DNA of 64,000 nt, taken from Bog-473 sp963755495. Its GTDB lineage: Bacteria > Actinomycetota > Acidimicrobiia > Acidimicrobiales > RAAP-2. The notes beneath the pieces are model-generated. The model was not told the DNA's origin and did not search any database. It worked only from the letters and a program-made list of their open reading frames with translations. The stretch is taken from assembly GCA_963755495.1 (NCBI GenBank), contig CAVWJS010000011.1:124001-188000 (forward strand). The letters run 5' to 3'. Of this stretch, positions 47,831-56,792 are shown in pieces; positions within the stretch are counted from its first letter, which is position 1; every line of letters starts with the position of its first letter. The position numbers were made by a program, and so were the translations under genes.

Positions 47831-48229
47831 ATGGCAAAGCCCACGAAGCAGGCTCGCCGCCCGCGCCGCAAGGAACGCAAGAACATCAGCTACGGCGTGG
47901 CGCACATCAAGAGCTCGTTCAACAACACGATCGTGTCGATCGCCGACCCCGAGGGCAACGTGCTCGCCTGGGCTTCGGCGGGCAATGTCGGTTTCAAAGG
48001 TTCCCGCAAGTCCACCCCGTTCGCAGCCCAGCTGGCCGCCGAAGCCTGCGCCAAGCGGGCCATGGAGCACGGGGTGCGCAAGGTCGACGTTCTCGTCCGT
48101 GGCCCCGGCTCCGGCCGTGAGACGGCTATCCGGTCGCTCGCTGCGGTGGGCATCGAAGTCGTTGGCATCAAGGACGTCACCCCCATCCCCCACAACGGCT
48201 GCCGCCCCAAGAAGCGGCGTCGGGTCTAG
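47831..48229 (+). CDS. rpsK: 30S ribosomal protein S11
   Basis: A 132-residue protein: KNISYGVAHIKSSFNNTIVSIADPEGNVLAWASAGNVGFKGSRKSTPFAAQ and C-terminal DVTPIPHNGCRPKKRRRV. Starts immediately after the rpsM stop. Confidence 0.97.
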   Translation: MAKPTKQARRPRRKERKNISYGVAHIKSSFNNTIVSIADPEGNVLAWASAGNVGFKGSRKSTPFAAQLAAEACAKRAMEHGVRKVDVLVRGPGSGRETAIRSLAAVGIEVVGIKDVTPIPHNGCRPKKRRRV

Positions 48230-48247
48230 GTCTAGAGGAAGAGTTTT

Positions 48248-48895
48248 ATGGCGCGATACACCGGTCCCGTTTGCCGTCTCTGTCGGCGCGAGCGGACAAA
48301 GCTTTTCTTGAAGGGCGAGCGCTGCTACTCGCTCAAGTGCCCCGTCTCCGAAGCGGTGACCGACCGCCACAGCCGTGCCTACCCGCCCGGCGAGCACGGG
48401 CGTGACCGCATGCGGCAGGGCTCCGAGTACCTGACCCAGCTGCGCGAGAAGCAGAAGGCCCGCCGGATCTACGGTCTTTTGGAGAAGCAGTTCCGCAACC
48501 TCTACGAGGAGTCGAGTCGCCAGCCCGGCATCACCGGCGAGAACCTCCTGCGCAACCTGGAGCTGCGCCTGGACAATGTCGTCTTCCGGGCCGGCTGGGG
48601 AGCCAGCCGCCGCCAGGCGCGCCAGTTCGTCCGCCACGGCCACGTGCTCGTCAACGGCAAGCGCGTCGACATCCCGAGCTACCGGGTGCGCAAAGGCGAC
48701 CAGGTCACCCTCAAGGGCGGGACCCGCGAGAACTTCTCGGTCCGCCGCAACATGGACACCCTCGAGCGCCAGACCCCGGCCTGGCTCGAGACGGGCGATG
48801 GCGGCTTCAGCGTCGCCGTGCTCAACCCACCGCTGCGCGAGCACATCGACGAGCCCGTGCAAGAGCAGCTCATCGTCGAGCTGTACTCGAAGTAG
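48248..48895 (+). CDS. rpsD: 30S ribosomal protein S4, zinc-binding form
   Basis: A 215-residue protein with the four-cysteine N-terminal zinc site (CRLC at residues 9-12, then CYSLKC at about 26-31), RAYPPGEHG, and the S4 RNA-binding fold (RLDNVVFRAGW, RQARQFVRHGHVLVNGKRVDIPSYRV). S4 nucleates 30S assembly and in many bacteria represses the alpha operon. Confidence 0.97.
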   Translation: MARYTGPVCRLCRRERTKLFLKGERCYSLKCPVSEAVTDRHSRAYPPGEHGRDRMRQGSEYLTQLREKQKARRIYGLLEKQFRNLYEESSRQPGITGENLLRNLELRLDNVVFRAGWGASRRQARQFVRHGHVLVNGKRVDIPSYRVRKGDQVTLKGGTRENFSVRRNMDTLERQTPAWLETGDGGFSVAVLNPPLREHIDEPVQEQLIVELYSK

Positions 48896-48969
48896 GACAA
48901 AGACCTTCTGACACGGCGTCCCCCCGCCGTCCCGACCCACCACCACGCAACGCAACAGGAGTCCCCACG

Positions 48970-49908
48970 ATGCTGATCATCCAACGACCGACAGTGGAAG
49001 CAGTCGACGAAGAGCAGAACAACCGGCAGCGTTTCGCTATCGGCCCGCTCGACCCCGGCTTCGGTACCACCCTGGGAAACTCGCTGCGCCGCACTTTGCT
49101 CTCTTCCATTCCCGGTGGCGCGGTGACCCAGCTGCGCTTCGATGAGGCGCTGCACGAGTTCACCACCCTGCCCGGTGTGAAGGAGGATGTCACCGACATC
49201 ATCTTGAACCTCAAGGACCTGCTGGTGCGTCTGCACACCGACGAGCCGGTGACGCTCCGCCTCGACGTACGCGGCCCGGTTGACGCCACGGCGGCTGACC
49301 TGCAGGCGACCTCGGATGTCGAGGTCCTCAACCCTGACCTGCACATCGCCTCGATCAACGCCAAGGGCCGCCTGGCCGTGGACGTCACCGTCGAGCGGGG
49401 CCGGGGTTACGTCTCGGCCGACAAGAACAAGCGCTCGAACACCATCGGCGTCATCCCGATCGACTCCATCTTCTCGCCCGTGCACCGGGTCACCTTCGAC
49501 ATTGAGCCGGTGCGGGTGGAGCAGTCCACCAACTACGACCGCCTGGTGCTCGACATTGAGACCGACGGGACCATCACTCCCCGTGAGGCCCTGGCTTCGG
49601 CCGGTGACACCCTGCGCAATCTGGTCGGTCTGGTGGCCGATCTCGAGGATGCGCCGCAGGGTCTGGAACTGGGCGACACCGGCGTGACCACGTCCGGCTC
49701 GCCGGACCTCGACCTGCGCATCGAGGAGCTCGATCTCTCCGAGCGCCCCCGCAACTGCCTCAAGCGGGCACAGATCAACACCATCGGCGAGCTCGTGGAG
49801 CGGACCATGGATGACCTGCTGGCCATCACCAACTTCGGGCAGAAGTCGGCCGACGAAGTGGTGCAGCGCCTCGACGAGCGCGGGCTCTCGCTCCGTACCC
49901 GGGACTGA
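48970..49908 (+). CDS. rpoA: DNA-directed RNA polymerase subunit alpha
   Basis: A 312-residue protein. The N-terminal dimerisation domain contains LDPGFGTTLGNSLRRTLLSSIPG; the C-terminal DNA/activator-binding domain has LDLSERPRNCLKRAQINTIGELVERTMDDLLAITNFGQKSADEVVQRLDERGLSL. AACAGGAG precedes the ATG. Confidence 0.97.
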   Translation: MLIIQRPTVEAVDEEQNNRQRFAIGPLDPGFGTTLGNSLRRTLLSSIPGGAVTQLRFDEALHEFTTLPGVKEDVTDIILNLKDLLVRLHTDEPVTLRLDVRGPVDATAADLQATSDVEVLNPDLHIASINAKGRLAVDVTVERGRGYVSADKNKRSNTIGVIPIDSIFSPVHRVTFDIEPVRVEQSTNYDRLVLDIETDGTITPREALASAGDTLRNLVGLVADLEDAPQGLELGDTGVTTSGSPDLDLRIEELDLSERPRNCLKRAQINTIGELVERTMDDLLAITNFGQKSADEVVQRLDERGLSLRTRD

Positions 49909-49914
49909 TCGGCC

Positions 49915-50268
49915 ATGCAAGGAACTCCAAAACGTGGACGTCGTATGGGCGGGAGCTCGGCTCACCAAAAAGCCATCTTGGGCAACCTGGTGGCTTCTTT
50001 GATTGCCGCCGAGTCCCTGGTGACCACCGAGGCCAAGGCCAAGGCCCTGCGGCCGGTGGCCGAGAAGTGCGTGACCGCTGCCCGCAAGGGAGGCATCCAC
50101 CAGCACCGCCGCGTCGTGGCCTTGATCCGGGACAAGGACATGGCCCACAAGCTCTTCGAGGAGATTGGCCCGCGCTATGCCGAGCGGCCTGGCGGCTACA
50201 CCCGGATTCTCAAGCTCGGGCCACGTCCTGGCGACAACGCGCCAATGGCGCGGATTGAGTTCGTCTAG
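49915..50268 (+). CDS. rplQ: 50S ribosomal protein L17
   Basis: A 117-residue protein: KRGRRMGGSSAHQKAILGNLVASLIAAESLVTTEAKAKALRPVAEK and C-terminal ERPGGYTRILKLGPRPGDNAPMARIEFV. Six bases after rpoA; standard alpha-operon end. Confidence 0.97.
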   Translation: MQGTPKRGRRMGGSSAHQKAILGNLVASLIAAESLVTTEAKAKALRPVAEKCVTAARKGGIHQHRRVVALIRDKDMAHKLFEEIGPRYAERPGGYTRILKLGPRPGDNAPMARIEFV

Positions 50269-51106
50269 TCCCGGCATCGATCTGGGCCGGCCCGTTCCTC
50301 CCGATGTTGCGGCGTCGCCGTGGCAACGCTGGAGGTTGCTGATCGCCTACGACGGTGCCGCCTTTCGCGGCTTCGCCCTCCAGCCCGAGGTGCCCACGGT
50401 GGCTGGGGCCTTGCGCCACGCCCTCGGCCGGACCGCCCGCATGGCCGAGCCGCCAATCCTCACCTGTGCCGGGCGCACCGATGCCGGAGTGCATGCCCGG
50501 GGTCAGGTGGTCCATGTGGACCTGCCGCCGGTGCCCTTCGACGGTCTGGGTTTGGCCCGTGCCCTCAATCGTCAGCTCGCTCCTTCGATCGTCGTGCTCA
50601 GTGCCGACGAGGTGTCTCCCGCTTTCGACGCTCGCCGTTCGGCGGTGGGCCGCTCCTACCGCTATCTGGTCTGGAACGCTCCGGCCCCCGACCCCCTCCT
50701 GAGCCCGATGGTCTGGCATGTGCGTGACCATCTCGATCTGCGGGCCATGGGGGCGGCCTCAGATGTGTTATTGGGCACCCATGACTTCCGCTCGTTCTGC
50801 CGGCGCAAGCCGGGATCGAGTCCCGAGGAGCCCATAGTGCGGCGGGTGACCCGGGCGCAGTGGCTCCTCGAGGAGGGTCGAGACCTCACCGACATAGGGA
50901 GCGGTCGCCTCCTGCGCTTCGAGATACAGGCGAATTCCTTCTGCCACCAGATGGTCCGCTCGCTCGTCGGCAGCCTGGTCGAGGTCGGGCGCGGGCGTGC
51001 GAATGCGGCCACGCTGCTCGAACGCCTGCGATCCAACACCCGCCACCGGGCGGCCGATCCGGCGCCGGCCCAGGGCCTCTGCCTGGTCTCGGTGGACTAC
51101 GGATGA
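50255..51106 (+). CDS. truA: tRNA pseudouridine synthase A
   Basis: A protein of 283 residues from the TTG at 50255. Catalytic CAGRTDAGVHARGQ carries the essential aspartate; RSYRYLVWN, GTHDFRSFCR and SFCHQMVRSLVGSLVEVG are family landmarks. It modifies uridines 38-40 of tRNA anticodon arms. The start is uncertain: no ATG or GTG lies close to the conserved RWRLLIAYDG; the TTG at 50255 overlaps the end of rplQ by 14 bases, and a TTG at 50336 would begin directly at LIAYDG. Confidence 0.92.
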   Translation: MSSSSPGIDLGRPVPPDVAASPWQRWRLLIAYDGAAFRGFALQPEVPTVAGALRHALGRTARMAEPPILTCAGRTDAGVHARGQVVHVDLPPVPFDGLGLARALNRQLAPSIVVLSADEVSPAFDARRSAVGRSYRYLVWNAPAPDPLLSPMVWHVRDHLDLRAMGAASDVLLGTHDFRSFCRRKPGSSPEEPIVRRVTRAQWLLEEGRDLTDIGSGRLLRFEIQANSFCHQMVRSLVGSLVEVGRGRANAATLLERLRSNTRHRAADPAPAQGLCLVSVDYG

Positions 51107-51125
51107 CCCTCGAGGGCGCCCCGGC

Positions 51126-51154
51126 TTGCCCGGCCCGCTCCGGGGCCCTATCCT
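51126..51154 (+). promoter_or_regulatory. rplM-rpsI promoter
   Basis: TTGCCC (51126-51131) and TATCCT (51149-51154) are separated by 17 bases just after truA. Transcription would start near 51161, giving a leader of about 80 bases before rplM. Confidence 0.65.
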
Positions 51155-51163
51155 GGTACGTCG

Positions 51164-51207
51164 GCCCACGGGACCTCCGAGGGCCTGAGCACACCCGAAG
51201 GGTGGGC
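51164..51207 (+). promoter_or_regulatory. Structured leader upstream of rplM
   Basis: GCCCAC (51164-51169) pairs with GTGGGC (51202-51207), enclosing a 32-base segment that can fold further (CTC/GAG, GGG/CCC). A second perfect pair, GGTACG (51155-51160) with CGTACC (51214-51219), flanks it, though its left arm lies at or before the predicted transcription start. Candidate leader for control by L13. Confidence 0.4.
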
Positions 51208-51243
51208 GCTCCCCGTACCACCTGTCAGCGAAAGACCGTTCCC

Positions 51244-51693
51244 TTGCGCACATTTTCACCCAAAGTCAGTGAGATCCAGCGAGCCTGGTATGTGGTCGAT
51301 GCCGACGGTCTCGTCCTGGGCCGCCTGGCCTCCGAGGTGGCGCGCATCCTGCGAGGGAAGCACCGCCCCTACTTCGCACCCCACGTGGACACCGGTGACC
51401 ACGTGATCGTGATCAACGCCGACAAGGTAATCCTCACGTCGGGCAAGGCGGCCGAGAAAATGGCCTACCGCCACAGTGGTTACCCGGGTGGGCTCCGCTC
51501 GACCAGTTACGCCGAACTGCTCGAGAAGTCGCCGGACGAAATGATCCTGCGCTCGGTCCGCGGCATGCTGCCCAAGAACACGCTCGGTCGGGCCATGTTG
51601 AGCAAGCTCAACGTCTACGCCGGCCCCGACCATCCCCACGCAGCCCAGCGCCCCGAACCGCTCGAGCTGCCCGCGGCCCGCCGGACCAGCTGA
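51244..51693 (+). CDS. rplM: 50S ribosomal protein L13
   Basis: A 149-residue protein beginning (TTG) RTFSPKVSEIQRAWYVVDADGLVLGRLASEVARILRGKHRPYFAPHVDTGDHV, with RSVRGMLPKNTLGRAMLSKLNVYAG near the C-terminus. The TTG at 51244 gives the exact family N-terminus; the longer open frame upstream is not conserved. Only a weak purine stretch (GCGAAAGA) precedes it. Paired with rpsI. Confidence 0.95.
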   Translation: MRTFSPKVSEIQRAWYVVDADGLVLGRLASEVARILRGKHRPYFAPHVDTGDHVIVINADKVILTSGKAAEKMAYRHSGYPGGLRSTSYAELLEKSPDEMILRSVRGMLPKNTLGRAMLSKLNVYAGPDHPHAAQRPEPLELPAARRTS

Positions 51694-51719
51694 ACAGAAC
51701 GACGTAAGGAGCTCCCGCG

Positions 51720-52112
51720 ATGCCCACACCCCTCACCCAAACCACCGGCCGCCGCAAGCAGGCGGTGGCCCGTGTCCGTTTCCGTCCCGGCCAGGGCGCC
51801 ATCCGCGTCAACAAGCAGCCGATCGAGGCCTACTTCACCTCGGCCACGCACCGGATGCTGCTGACCGAGCCTCTGCGGGTGACCAACACCACCGAGTCCT
51901 ATGACATCGATGCCACCATCGACGGTGGGGGCATCTCGGGCCAGGCCGGCGCCATGCGCCTGGGTATCGCCCGGAGCCTGTGCGAAATGGATCCCGAGCA
52001 CCGCGCTGCGCTCAAGCGCTCGGGACTCCTGACCCGCGACGCCCGCGAGAAGGAATCGAAGAAGTACGGCCTGAAGAAGGCACGTAAGGCTCCGCAGTAC
52101 TCCAAGCGGTAG
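51720..52112 (+). CDS. rpsI: 30S ribosomal protein S9
   Basis: A 130-residue protein: TTGRRKQAVARVRFRPGQGAIRVNKQPIEAYF, GGGISGQAGAMRLGIARSLCEMDPEHRAALKRSGLLTRDAREKESKKYGLKKARKAPQYSKR. The C-terminal KR reaches P-site tRNA. AAGGAG precedes the ATG. Confidence 0.97.
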   Translation: MPTPLTQTTGRRKQAVARVRFRPGQGAIRVNKQPIEAYFTSATHRMLLTEPLRVTNTTESYDIDATIDGGGISGQAGAMRLGIARSLCEMDPEHRAALKRSGLLTRDAREKESKKYGLKKARKAPQYSKR

Positions 52113-52116
52113 GAGA

Positions 52117-53475
52117 GTGGCGCCGGCACGCTTCGGCACCGACGGCATCCGGGGCGTCGCCAACGAAGAGCTCACGGCCGAACTCGCCTTAGCCCTCGGT
52201 CGTGCCACGGCCCGGGTGATTCCCGCCCCCCTCTTTGTGGTGGGCCGCGACACGCGTCGCTCGGGCCCCATGCTCTCGGCCGCACTGTCGTCCGGGCTCG
52301 CCACCGAGGGAGCGGACGTCATCGACCTCGGCGTGGTGCCGACACCGGGCGTGGCCACTGTGGCCGAGCGCCGCCAGGCGCCGGGAGCGATGGTGTCGGC
52401 CTCGCACAACCCTTTCGGCGATAACGGGATAAAGCTCTTCAGCTCACTCGGCACCAAACTGCCGGTCGGGCTCGAGTCCGAAGTGGAGCACGAGCTGGCG
52501 TCGATCCTGGCCGACGGTGAGCGCCCCCCGCGGCGACCGACCGGGCACGGGGTGGGTCAGATCATCATCGACTTCACGGCGACCGACGTCTACATACGGC
52601 ATCTCCTGGCGGCGACCGAGGGACGCGGATTGGCTGGGCTGCACATTGTGGTGGACTGCGCCAACGGCGCGGCCAGTGCGTTCGCCCCGGACATCCTGGC
52701 CGAGCTCGGTGCGACGGTCACCACGCTCAATGCCACACCGGACGGGAGCAACATCAACGACAAGTGCGGGTCGACCGACCCGAGCCGTCTGGCTCTCACC
52801 GTGGCTGAACACCGGGCCGACCTCGGGCTGGCGCTCGACGGCGATGCCGACCGGGTGGTGGCGGTCGATCACACCGGCACGGTCGTGGACGGCGACGTCC
52901 TGCTCGCCCTCTTTGCTCTGGATCTGTCCGGGCGCGGCCACCTGACCGGCAACACGGTCGTAGTGACGGTGATGACCAACCTGGGATTCCGCCTGACCAT
53001 GGAGGCGCACGGCATCGGGGTACGCGAAACCGATGTGGGAGACCGTCACGTGCTGGCCGCCCTCGATGCGGACGGTTTCGTCCTTGGCGGCGAGCAATCG
53101 GGCCACATCATCTTCCGGACTCGTTCGACCACGGGCGACGGCATCCTGACCGGGATCGCGCTGGCCGACCTCGTGCGGCGGGCCGGCCGACCACTGGCCG
53201 ACCTGGCCGACGGCCTGGTCGAGCGGGTGCCTCAGGTACTGGTGAACGTGCCCATTCCGCGACCAGGACGGCTGACCGATTGTGCCCCGGTATGGGACGA
53301 GGTGGCCAAGGTCGAGATCGAGCTGGGACACGAGGGGCGGGTCCTGCTCCGGGCCAGCGGGACCGAGCCCTTGGTGCGGGTCATGGTCGAGGCCCGGGAG
53401 GAGGCCCAGGCCAACGCCGCGGCAGCGCGGCTGGCCGAGGTGGTCCAGGCCGAGCTCGGCCAGGTGGGTGCTTGA
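52117..53475 (+). CDS. glmM: Phosphoglucosamine mutase
   Basis: A 452-residue enzyme converting glucosamine-6-phosphate to glucosamine-1-phosphate for peptidoglycan precursor synthesis. RFGTDGIRGVAN at the N-terminus, the phosphoserine loop VSASHNPFGDNGIK (about residue 95), the metal loop LDGDADRVVAVD, GEQSGHIIF and the phosphate-binding RASGTEPLVRVM are intact. GTG start four bases after rpsI. Confidence 0.96.
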   Translation: MAPARFGTDGIRGVANEELTAELALALGRATARVIPAPLFVVGRDTRRSGPMLSAALSSGLATEGADVIDLGVVPTPGVATVAERRQAPGAMVSASHNPFGDNGIKLFSSLGTKLPVGLESEVEHELASILADGERPPRRPTGHGVGQIIIDFTATDVYIRHLLAATEGRGLAGLHIVVDCANGAASAFAPDILAELGATVTTLNATPDGSNINDKCGSTDPSRLALTVAEHRADLGLALDGDADRVVAVDHTGTVVDGDVLLALFALDLSGRGHLTGNTVVVTVMTNLGFRLTMEAHGIGVRETDVGDRHVLAALDADGFVLGGEQSGHIIFRTRSTTGDGILTGIALADLVRRAGRPLADLADGLVERVPQVLVNVPIPRPGRLTDCAPVWDEVAKVEIELGHEGRVLLRASGTEPLVRVMVEAREEAQANAAAARLAEVVQAELGQVGA

Positions 53476-53534
53476 GCGGTCGCCTGTCCCTCCCCAGCCG
53501 GTCCGGATCGGTCAGTCCTGGCGAAGCCCCCAAG

Positions 53535-53540
53535 TAGCCT
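53535..53540 (+). promoter_or_regulatory. Candidate -10 element for leaderless acpS
   Basis: TAGCCT lies eight bases upstream of the ATG at 53549, with no ribosome binding site between. Confidence 0.5.
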
Positions 53541-53548
53541 GGTCGGAT

Positions 53549-54058
53549 ATGTGCAGCATCCTCCTCTCCGCCGCCACGCTGGAAGCGTCGACACAAGATG
53601 TCGCGGCTCGCCTCGGCGCGACGACTGCCGGCGCCTCGGCCGTCAGCAGCTCAGTCGTCGGCATTGGTGTGGATGCGGTCGATGTGGCGAGGTTCCGGCG
53701 AATACTGGCGCGGCGCTCCGGGTTCGCCGCCCGCTTCTTCACTGCGACCGAGCAGGCCGACGCAGCCCGATCTCCCGATCCGACGGAGTCGTTGGCGGCG
53801 CGCTTCGCGGCCAAGGAGGCGGTCATGAAGGCGCTCGGAACCGGGCTTGGTGGCTTTGCGCTCACCGACGTCGAAGTGCGACGCTCCGCCGGACCGGGTG
53901 CCACCCGCAACGCTCCTTCGGTGGCTCTGCACGGGTCGGCGGCCACGCTGGCCGCGCAACGCGGGGTCGGATTGCTCCACCTCTCGTTGACGCATACGAG
54001 CCACGTGGCCATCGCGTTCGTCGTGGCAGAACGGCTCCCTTCGTGCTCCCCGTCCTGA
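53549..54058 (+). CDS. acpS: Holo-[acyl-carrier-protein] synthase with N-terminal extension
   Basis: A 169-residue protein; AcpS is usually about 120-130. The catalytic domain starts at VVGIGVDAVDVARFRRIL (about residue 36) and includes ARFAAKEAVMKALGTG and SLTHTSHVAIAFVV. It transfers phosphopantetheine from CoA to acyl carrier protein. The first 35 residues begin MCSI and have no family match; no start codon is available nearer the domain. The TAGCCT-N8-ATG layout supports this start. Overlaps nnrD by 16 bases. Confidence 0.88.
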   Translation: MCSILLSAATLEASTQDVAARLGATTAGASAVSSSVVGIGVDAVDVARFRRILARRSGFAARFFTATEQADAARSPDPTESLAARFAAKEAVMKALGTGLGGFALTDVEVRRSAGPGATRNAPSVALHGSAATLAAQRGVGLLHLSLTHTSHVAIAFVVAERLPSCSPS

Positions 54059-55455
54059 CCCGGGACGAGATGCGGGCGGCCGATGCCGCTGCACTCTCAA
54101 GCGTGAGCGAGGACACCCTGGTGGTGCGGGCCGGGACGGCCGTCGGCCACGCCGCGCTGCGCATTATGGGTGGTGGATACGGTCGCCACGTGACGGTCGT
54201 CGTCGGCAAGGGCAACAACGGGGCCGATGGCCGGATCGCGGCCGACTTCTTGGCGCGGCGCGGCGCTCGGGTCACGGTCGTGGGCGCGGCCGAGGCTCCC
54301 CGGGCGCTCGCTCCTTCGGACCTCGTCATCGATGGCGCCTATGGGACCGGGTTCCGGGGCACTTACGACGCGCCGCAGGTAGCAATGGGGGTTCCCGTTC
54401 TTTCCATCGACATTCCCTCCGGCGTGGACGCCGACACCGGGGAGGCGCCCGGCGCCGCGTTCCGGGCCAGTCACACCGTGACCTTCGCCGCCTTGAAGCC
54501 CGGGCTCATCCAGGGGGCGGGTCATTCCCACAGCGGCGTGGTCCAGGTCGCGGACATAGGGATCCCTCTCGACCCGGCCCATGCTGCTCTGGTCGAAGAC
54601 GCGGACATCACGGCGTCGTTGCCCGCCCGGCCGCGTGAATCGAACAAGTGGAGCACCGCGCTCGGCGTGGCGTCCGGCTCGGTCGGGATGGAGGGGTCCG
54701 CCATCTTGTGCACAAGAGGAGCTCTGGCGGCGGGTGCCGGCATGATCCGCTTGGGTACGCCGGGCAATCCGCTCGGGAACTGGCCCACGGAGGCGGTCCG
54801 GATGAATCTGGACGATCCGCATTGGGCCGCGGCGTTCCTCGAGGCCACCACGAAGTGCCGGGCACTGGTCGTCGGGCCCGGCCTCGGCACGGGAGAAGCG
54901 GTGCAAAATGAGATCCGGTCGGTCATCGCCCTCGCGCCACATCCGATGGTGATTGATGCCGATGGCCTCACCGCCCTTGGCGATCTGGCGACGGCCCGCA
55001 AACTTTTGGCCGACCGGAAGCACGCGACGATCCTGACGCCCCACGACGGTGAGTTCGCCCGCTTGGCCGGATCGCCTCCGGGCGACGACCGCCTGGCTGC
55101 CGCCCGGAGCTTGGCCCAAGAGGTGGGGGCCATCGTTCTTCTCAAGGGACCGCTGACTGCCGTGGCTTCCCCCGCCGCCGCCTCCACCGACACCGGTCCC
55201 GCTGGCATCGTGACGCCCGATGTGTATCTCGCTGCGGCGGGGAATCCCGCCCTGGCGACGGCCGGAACCGGCGATGTGCTCTCCGGCATGATCGGCGCCT
55301 TTCTGGCTCGGGGGGTGGCGGCTCACCTGGCCGCAGCGCTCGCGGCCCATGTCCATGGGAGAGCCGCCGGGCGCGGCCATCCCGAAGGGCTGGTGGCGGG
55401 CGATCTGCCCGACCTGTCCGCCACATTTCTCAGCGAGTTACGTGACAATGGCTGA
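54043..55455 (+). CDS. nnrD: Bifunctional NAD(P)H-hydrate epimerase/ADP-dependent dehydratase
   Basis: A 470-residue two-domain repair enzyme for hydrated NADH/NADPH. N-terminal epimerase domain: LTRDEMRAADAAAL, VGKGNNGADGRIAADFL, VLSIDIPSGVDADTG. C-terminal dehydratase domain from about residue 200: ALVVGPGLGTGEAV, MVIDADGLTALGD, ATILTPHDGEFARLAG and NPALATAGTGDVLSGMIGAFLARG. The GTG at 54043 is chosen; the frame is open far upstream but that part is a shadow of acpS. Confidence 0.94.
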   Translation: MLPVLTRDEMRAADAAALSSVSEDTLVVRAGTAVGHAALRIMGGGYGRHVTVVVGKGNNGADGRIAADFLARRGARVTVVGAAEAPRALAPSDLVIDGAYGTGFRGTYDAPQVAMGVPVLSIDIPSGVDADTGEAPGAAFRASHTVTFAALKPGLIQGAGHSHSGVVQVADIGIPLDPAHAALVEDADITASLPARPRESNKWSTALGVASGSVGMEGSAILCTRGALAAGAGMIRLGTPGNPLGNWPTEAVRMNLDDPHWAAAFLEATTKCRALVVGPGLGTGEAVQNEIRSVIALAPHPMVIDADGLTALGDLATARKLLADRKHATILTPHDGEFARLAGSPPGDDRLAAARSLAQEVGAIVLLKGPLTAVASPAAASTDTGPAGIVTPDVYLAAAGNPALATAGTGDVLSGMIGAFLARGVAAHLAAALAAHVHGRAAGRGHPEGLVAGDLPDLSATFLSELRDNG

Positions 55456-55537
55456 TGGAACACTCGAGCATTTGAAGGCCGGCATGCAAGGCTCGACAAC
55501 GCCCAGGGTTTCCAAGATCCCCAACGAGGGAGCCGTG

Positions 55538-56740
55538 GTGACGACGCAAGCCCGGTCGCGGCCGGCGTGGGCCGAGATAGACGTAGAAGCGATCACCCAC
55601 AACGCGCGTGTGTTGTCGCGGCTCGTGCAACCGGCCAAGCTCTGCGCCGTCGTCAAGGCCCGCGGCTACGGGCACGGGGCACCCGAGGTGGCACGCGCCG
55701 CCTTGGCCGGAGGTGCGGTGGGTCTTGCCGTCGCCCTGGTCGACGAGGGCGTCGAGCTGCGTCAGAACGACGTGCATGGCCCCGTCCTTTTGCTCAGCGA
55801 ATGCGGCGCCGACGCCGTCGATGCGGCCATGGCCTATGGGCTCACGCCCACGGTGTACACCGCCGAGGGCATCAAGCTGTTCTCCAATGGCGCACGCATG
55901 CTGGGCCAGCGGACCTCGGTCCACATCAAAGTGGATACCGGGATGCATCGTGTGGGAGCGGCCCCGGCTGACGTGCCTGTGCTTTTACAGGCCATCGGCG
56001 ACGACCCTCTCCTCGAGCTGGAAGGGTTGTGGACCCACTTCCCGGTGGCGGACGGGGCAAGTGCCGAGGACCGATCATTCACGCTTGGGCAGTTGGCAAT
56101 TTTCGACGGGGTGATCAACGAGATGGCCCGCGCCGAAGTCCGTCCCGAGGTGACACACGCCGCGAACACCGCGGGTGCGATCGCCTTTCCGCAGGCGCGT
56201 TACGGCATGGTCCGGTGCGGCATCGGGCTCTACGGCTACCTCCCCAGCGCCGCCGTCGGCGCCGCCCTCGCCGCGGCGACCGGGAGTGAGAGGTTACGCC
56301 CGGCGCTGTCGCTGCGAGCCCGGGTCGTCTCCGTGCGCACCCTGTCGGAAGGAGAACGTCCCTCCTATGGCCGCCTACGGGCATTACCCCACCGCTCGGT
56401 GGTGGCTACGGTGCCGATCGGCTACGCAGACGGTGTGCCGCGTGCACTCTTCTCCAAGGGCGCCAGTGTCTTGATCCACGGGAAGCGCCGCCCGTTGGCC
56501 GGCATGGTGACCATGGATCAGATCGTGATCGACTGCGAAGACGACGACGCGGTGAAGCCCGGTGACGAGGTCGTTCTGCTGGGCCGGCAGGGTGACGAGG
56601 AGATCACGGCCGACGAATGGGCCGAGCTACTGGGTACCATCAGCTACGAGATCCTCTGTGGTATCGGCCCGAGGGTCCCTCGGGTGGTGATCGGCACGCC
56701 CGACTACACCGGCGGTTCCCTGACACCGCCGATCCTCTAA
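55538..56740 (+). CDS. alr: Alanine racemase
   Basis: A 400-residue PLP enzyme from the GTG at 55538, supplying D-alanine for the cell wall. RPAWAEIDVEAITHNARVL precedes the PLP-lysine motif, here VVKARGYGHG (usually VKADAYGHG or VKANAYGHG). Then HIKVDTGMHRVG, GIGLYGYLP, and the catalytic Tyr region VPIGYADGVPR, plus GMVTMDQIVID. Possible earlier starts are ATG 55484 and ATG 55448 (overlapping the nnrD stop); the GAGGGA before 55538 and the family N-terminus favour the GTG. Confidence 0.9.
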   Translation: MTTQARSRPAWAEIDVEAITHNARVLSRLVQPAKLCAVVKARGYGHGAPEVARAALAGGAVGLAVALVDEGVELRQNDVHGPVLLLSECGADAVDAAMAYGLTPTVYTAEGIKLFSNGARMLGQRTSVHIKVDTGMHRVGAAPADVPVLLQAIGDDPLLELEGLWTHFPVADGASAEDRSFTLGQLAIFDGVINEMARAEVRPEVTHAANTAGAIAFPQARYGMVRCGIGLYGYLPSAAVGAALAAATGSERLRPALSLRARVVSVRTLSEGERPSYGRLRALPHRSVVATVPIGYADGVPRALFSKGASVLIHGKRRPLAGMVTMDQIVIDCEDDDAVKPGDEVVLLGRQGDEEITADEWAELLGTISYEILCGIGPRVPRVVIGTPDYTGGSLTPPIL

Positions 56741-56792
56741 GGGCAGCGAGGCGGATGGCGGTACCAAGAGCGCGGCGAACAGGGTCAGCGGC

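Noticed and set aside
53551..54042. Extended N-terminus for nnrD reaching back into acpS
   Set aside because: The added residues are the out-of-frame translation of acpS; the conserved epimerase domain starts at the GTG at 54043.
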